Assembly (NCBI RefSeq): GCF_029633865.1
Contig: NC_079216.1
Coordinates: 23,622,447-23,686,446 of the forward strand
Direction of reading: 5' to 3'
DNA length: 64,000 nucleotides
Origin: Lampris incognitus
Lineage: Eukaryota > Chordata > Actinopteri > Lampriformes > Lampridae
Position 1 is the first letter of the stretch; the number at the start of each line of letters is the position of its first letter. Below, one piece after another: positions 61,648 through 64,000 of the stretch. Position numbers and translations under genes: made by a program. The notes beneath the pieces are model-generated. The model ran no database searches. It saw only the letters and a list, made by a program, of their open reading frames with translations, and was not told the origin of the DNA.

Positions 61648-63600
61648 TTGCCATATGGAGTAGCAAGCTCCCCAGCAATATTCCAACGCATCACGGATCA
61701 GGTATTACAGGGGCTGCCAAGGGTGGTGTGCTATTTAGATGATATACTCATCACAGGGGCAACAAAAGCCGAACACTGGGAAAATGTAGAACGAGTGCTG
61801 GAGCGGTTACAAGACAGAGGTGTAAGGGTGAACAAAGACAAGTCTGCCTTCTGCCAGCCAAGTGTTACATATTTAGGGCACAAAATAGACAAGGAAGGGT
61901 TACACCCCATAGAAGAGAAGGTAACAGCCATAGCAAATGCTCCCACCCCAAAGAATGTCACAGAACTGAAAGCATTCTTAGCCCTACTGACATATTATTG
62001 GAAGTTTATGGACAACTTATCCAATATCATAAAGCCTATGACTGAGTTGTTACAGAAAGACAAGCCTTGGGTATGGTCTACTAAGTGCCAGGAAGCCTTT
62101 GAGAAGGCCAAGAGCCAGTTAACATCAGACACCGTGCTGACTCACTTTGACCCCCAGCTACCACTATTACTAGCGTGTGATGCAAGTGCCTATGGGTTAG
62201 GCGCAGTGATAGCACATAGAATGGCAGATGGTAGTGAACGTCCAATCGCATATGCCTCACGCACGCTTAGCAAGACTGAGATCAACTACTCTCAAATTGA
62301 GAAAGAAGCACTAGGCATCATTTTTGGGATACAAAAATTTAGGGACTACTTATATGGAAGGAAATTCATATTAGTGACGGATCATAAGCCTTTAATGAAG
62401 ATTCTAGGGCCAACAACAGGGGTGCCAGCATTAGCCGCTGCCCGCCTGCAGAGATGGGCATTACTCCTCTCTGCCTATCAGTATGAAATAGTCTACAAAC
62501 CCTCCTTACAGCATGCAAATGGTCTGTCCAGGCTCTCAGTACAGGGAGAAGCACCAACAAGTAACCCCGAGTACAGAGTGTCTTGGTTAGAAGCAATGCC
62601 AGTCTCAGCCAAAGATATTAAAATCCAAACAGATAAAGACAGGGTGCTCACAAAAGTTAGGCATTTTATACAGACAGGATGGCCTAAACATGTAGCAGAT
62701 GAAGAATTAAAGCCATACTGGAACAGACGTGACGAGCTCACAGTGGAAGCCGACTGTGTGTTATGGGGTTTACGGGTAATCATACCCATGACACTGAGAC
62801 CTACACTCTTGAAGTTGCATGCAGAGCATTTGGGCATTGTGAAGACAAAAGCAGTAGCCAGAAGCCATTTTTGGTGGCCACGCTTAGATCAGGAAATAGA
62901 AAATATGGTAAACAATTGTATTTTATGCCAAGCAAACAGACACCTGCCCACCAAAGCGCCCGTACACCCATGGAAATGGCCAGAGCAGCCATGGGAACGA
63001 ATCCACATCGATTTTGCAGAAAAGGGGAAACAGCAGTTTCTTTTGGTCAGTGATGCATACTCGCGCTGGCCAGAGGTCAAGCTTATGACCAGGACTACAG
63101 CTACAGCCCTAGTAGATGCAATTAGGGGCCTCTTTGCAGCGTGGGGGCTCCCCCAAGTGGTCGTTTCAGATAATGGCCCACAGCTAGTGTCAAGGGAGTT
63201 TGAAACCTTCTTAGAACAAAATGGTGTCAAACACATCAAGTCCGCTCCTTACAATCCAGCTTCCAATGGACAGGCAGAAAGGTTGGTCCAGACTTTTAAA
63301 CAGTCTTTAGAGAAGCAGAAGGAATATGGGTATCCAGTGCAACAGTGCATTGATAGTTTTTTGTTTAGTTATAGGAACACTCCATCAACAACCACAGGGA
63401 AAACCCCAGCGGAGCTCTTTCTGAAAAGACAGGTTCGAACCAGGTTGTTGCTGATAAAGCCAAAATTCTCAGCACAGATGCAAGAGAAACACAAAAAGGT
63501 TACAGGCAGTCCTAGAACCCTCCAGCTCAATCAGAAGGTTAAGGTTAGGAATTTTCGGGGAGGGGATGGGAAGAAATGGAAACCAGGGGTGATAGAGTGA
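61648..63600 (+). CDS. Gypsy-2 pol: RT palm, RNase H, integrase (partial)
   Basis: 650 codons. RT palm with CYLDDILITG (YLDD at residues 29-32). RNase H with CDASAYGLGAVIA (Asp 178), EKEALGIIFGIQKFRDYLYG and TDHKPL. Zinc-binding HLGIVKTKAVARS...CILC. Integrase core D455 (HIDFAEKG), D508 (VSDNGPQL) and E544 (NGQAERL), spacing 35. The catalytic residues seen are intact. The frame is interrupted at 63598-63600 by TGA while the homologous text goes on in the same frame. The N-terminus is not a true start: RT begins upstream in damaged sequence. Confidence 0.86.
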   Translation: MPYGVASSPAIFQRITDQVLQGLPRVVCYLDDILITGATKAEHWENVERVLERLQDRGVRVNKDKSAFCQPSVTYLGHKIDKEGLHPIEEKVTAIANAPTPKNVTELKAFLALLTYYWKFMDNLSNIIKPMTELLQKDKPWVWSTKCQEAFEKAKSQLTSDTVLTHFDPQLPLLLACDASAYGLGAVIAHRMADGSERPIAYASRTLSKTEINYSQIEKEALGIIFGIQKFRDYLYGRKFILVTDHKPLMKILGPTTGVPALAAARLQRWALLLSAYQYEIVYKPSLQHANGLSRLSVQGEAPTSNPEYRVSWLEAMPVSAKDIKIQTDKDRVLTKVRHFIQTGWPKHVADEELKPYWNRRDELTVEADCVLWGLRVIIPMTLRPTLLKLHAEHLGIVKTKAVARSHFWWPRLDQEIENMVNNCILCQANRHLPTKAPVHPWKWPEQPWERIHIDFAEKGKQQFLLVSDAYSRWPEVKLMTRTTATALVDAIRGLFAAWGLPQVVVSDNGPQLVSREFETFLEQNGVKHIKSAPYNPASNGQAERLVQTFKQSLEKQKEYGYPVQQCIDSFLFSYRNTPSTTTGKTPAELFLKRQVRTRLLLIKPKFSAQMQEKHKKVTGSPRTLQLNQKVKVRNFRGGDGKKWKPGVIE

Positions 63601-63861
63601 GCTCTAGGGCCAGTGACTTACTTAGTCAAGGTAGAGGGGCAAACCCTCAAGAAACACATTGACCAGTTGATCACAGATAAGACCACAGACAACACAGGAG
63701 ACCCAGAATTTGACATTGCAGAACATGTGTTTGTCAGGGCTCCAGAAACAGAGGTGGTACCCAGTGGTGAACTGGAAAGAGATGAAGCATCTGCCGCTAC
63801 TGAAGCACCACGCACCAGACCACAGCAAAACAGGCGAGCACCTGATAGGTTAACTTTATAA
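63601..63861 (+). pseudogene. Gypsy-2 integrase C-terminal tail after an in-frame stop
   Basis: Continues the pol frame: GPVTYLVKVEGQTLKKHIDQ, then a Glu/Thr-rich end (EVVPSGELERDEASAATEAP) and a stop at 63859. It belongs to the same polyprotein. Confidence 0.8.
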
Positions 63862-64000
63862 TCTGCTTAGGAGAAACATTGATTGTAAACAACTGTTCAT
63901 TGAGTGTTGACTGTAATAGGAAAAAGAATGTCACTGCTGTGGGTGGAAAACGGGTTTTATTTTTTTGTTGTGTCAGATGAAAATATGAGAGGTTTAAAGT
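63862..64000 (+). other. Gypsy-2 3' untranslated start
   Basis: AT-rich, a run of T at 63957. No LTR start is seen before the window ends. Confidence 0.5.

Larger units (their letters stand above)
59357..64000 (+). mobile_element. Ty3/Gypsy retrotransposon (Gypsy-2), cut by the window end
   Basis: Begins with a putative 184-bp LTR inside the L1 copy. A leader, a gag-protease frame (59814-61241), a damaged RT start, a 650-codon pol frame and a short terminal frame follow. The 3' LTR must lie beyond 64000. It is a different family from Gypsy-1 by sequence and has two proper CCHC knuckles. Confidence 0.88.

Noticed and set aside
1..64000. CRISPR arrays, bacterial operons or phage genes
   Set aside because: No regularly spaced direct repeats with unique spacers and no prokaryotic gene layout. 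The window is vertebrate.
53498..64000. Endogenous retrovirus with envelope gene
   Set aside because: Neither Gypsy element shows an envelope-like frame after integrase. The 54316-54815 region is noncoding, and Gypsy-2 ends its coding at 63861 within the visible part.

Overview
This looks like nuclear DNA from a teleost fish. Exons of one vertebrate gene are scattered over about 30 kb with consensus GT-AG introns. The spaces between them are packed with fish-type transposons: L2-like, RTE, L1 and Jockey-type LINEs, tRNA- and 5S-derived SINEs, Ty3/Gypsy elements, Tc1 and hAT elements, and a Penelope-like element. No bacterial, phage or CRISPR features are visible. The species cannot be told from the sequence.

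The host gene is a TCP11-family gene, best matched to tcp11l1, on the minus strand. Nine coding exons (51196 down to 22172) splice into 1509 nt, or 502 codons plus stop, with every phase matching. A noncoding or alternative first exon lies at about 51702-51890. It has a perfect CRE (TGACGTCA) and an ETS-type site. Three AATAAA signals lie at or below the stop codon. A second candidate promoter and first exon, of unknown identity and also on the minus strand, lies at 15853-16200.

Layout: 0.3-2.6 kb, a decayed inverted-repeat element holding a broken Tc1 element. 2.6-15.2 kb, an L2-like LINE (+) split by a nest of two hAT elements, which hold a Jockey-type LINE and SINEs. 18.1-21.1 kb, an RTE LINE (+) split by SINEs. 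22.2-22.8 kb, the last two tcp11l1 exons. 22.9-25.3 kb, an RTE LINE (-). 25.5 kb, exon 8. 25.8-34 kb, a long L2-like copy (-) interrupted by a 5S-derived SINE and a Tc1/mariner element with an intact 333-aa DD36E transposase. 34-34.9 kb, exons 7 and 6. 35.3-38.0 kb, a Gypsy element with three LTRs. 38.45 kb, exon 5. 39.4-39.9 kb, a 433-bp TRIM whose LTRs carry a tRNA-like promoter. 40.1 kb, exon 4. 40.4-41.3 kb, a palindromic Penelope-like element with a hammerhead-ribozyme core. 42.0 kb, exon 3. 43-47.4 kb, a unit with 105-bp inverted termini and a decayed protein of a family I cannot name. 48-51 kb, small repeats. 51-52 kb, exons 2 and 1 and the promoter. 52-59.4 kb, an L1-type LINE (+) containing a complete Gypsy element (-), which itself contains a second L1 fragment. 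59.4-64 kb, a Gypsy element (+) running off the window.

Apart from tcp11l1, nearly all coding capacity belongs to mobile elements. Most are broken. The exceptions are the DD36E transposase and a 940-codon Gypsy pol that is open but lacks three catalytic aspartates. The best leads for something undescribed are the TRIM with a tRNA-like promoter, the unclassified inverted-repeat unit, the palindromic element with its ribozyme core, and the triple-LTR array.
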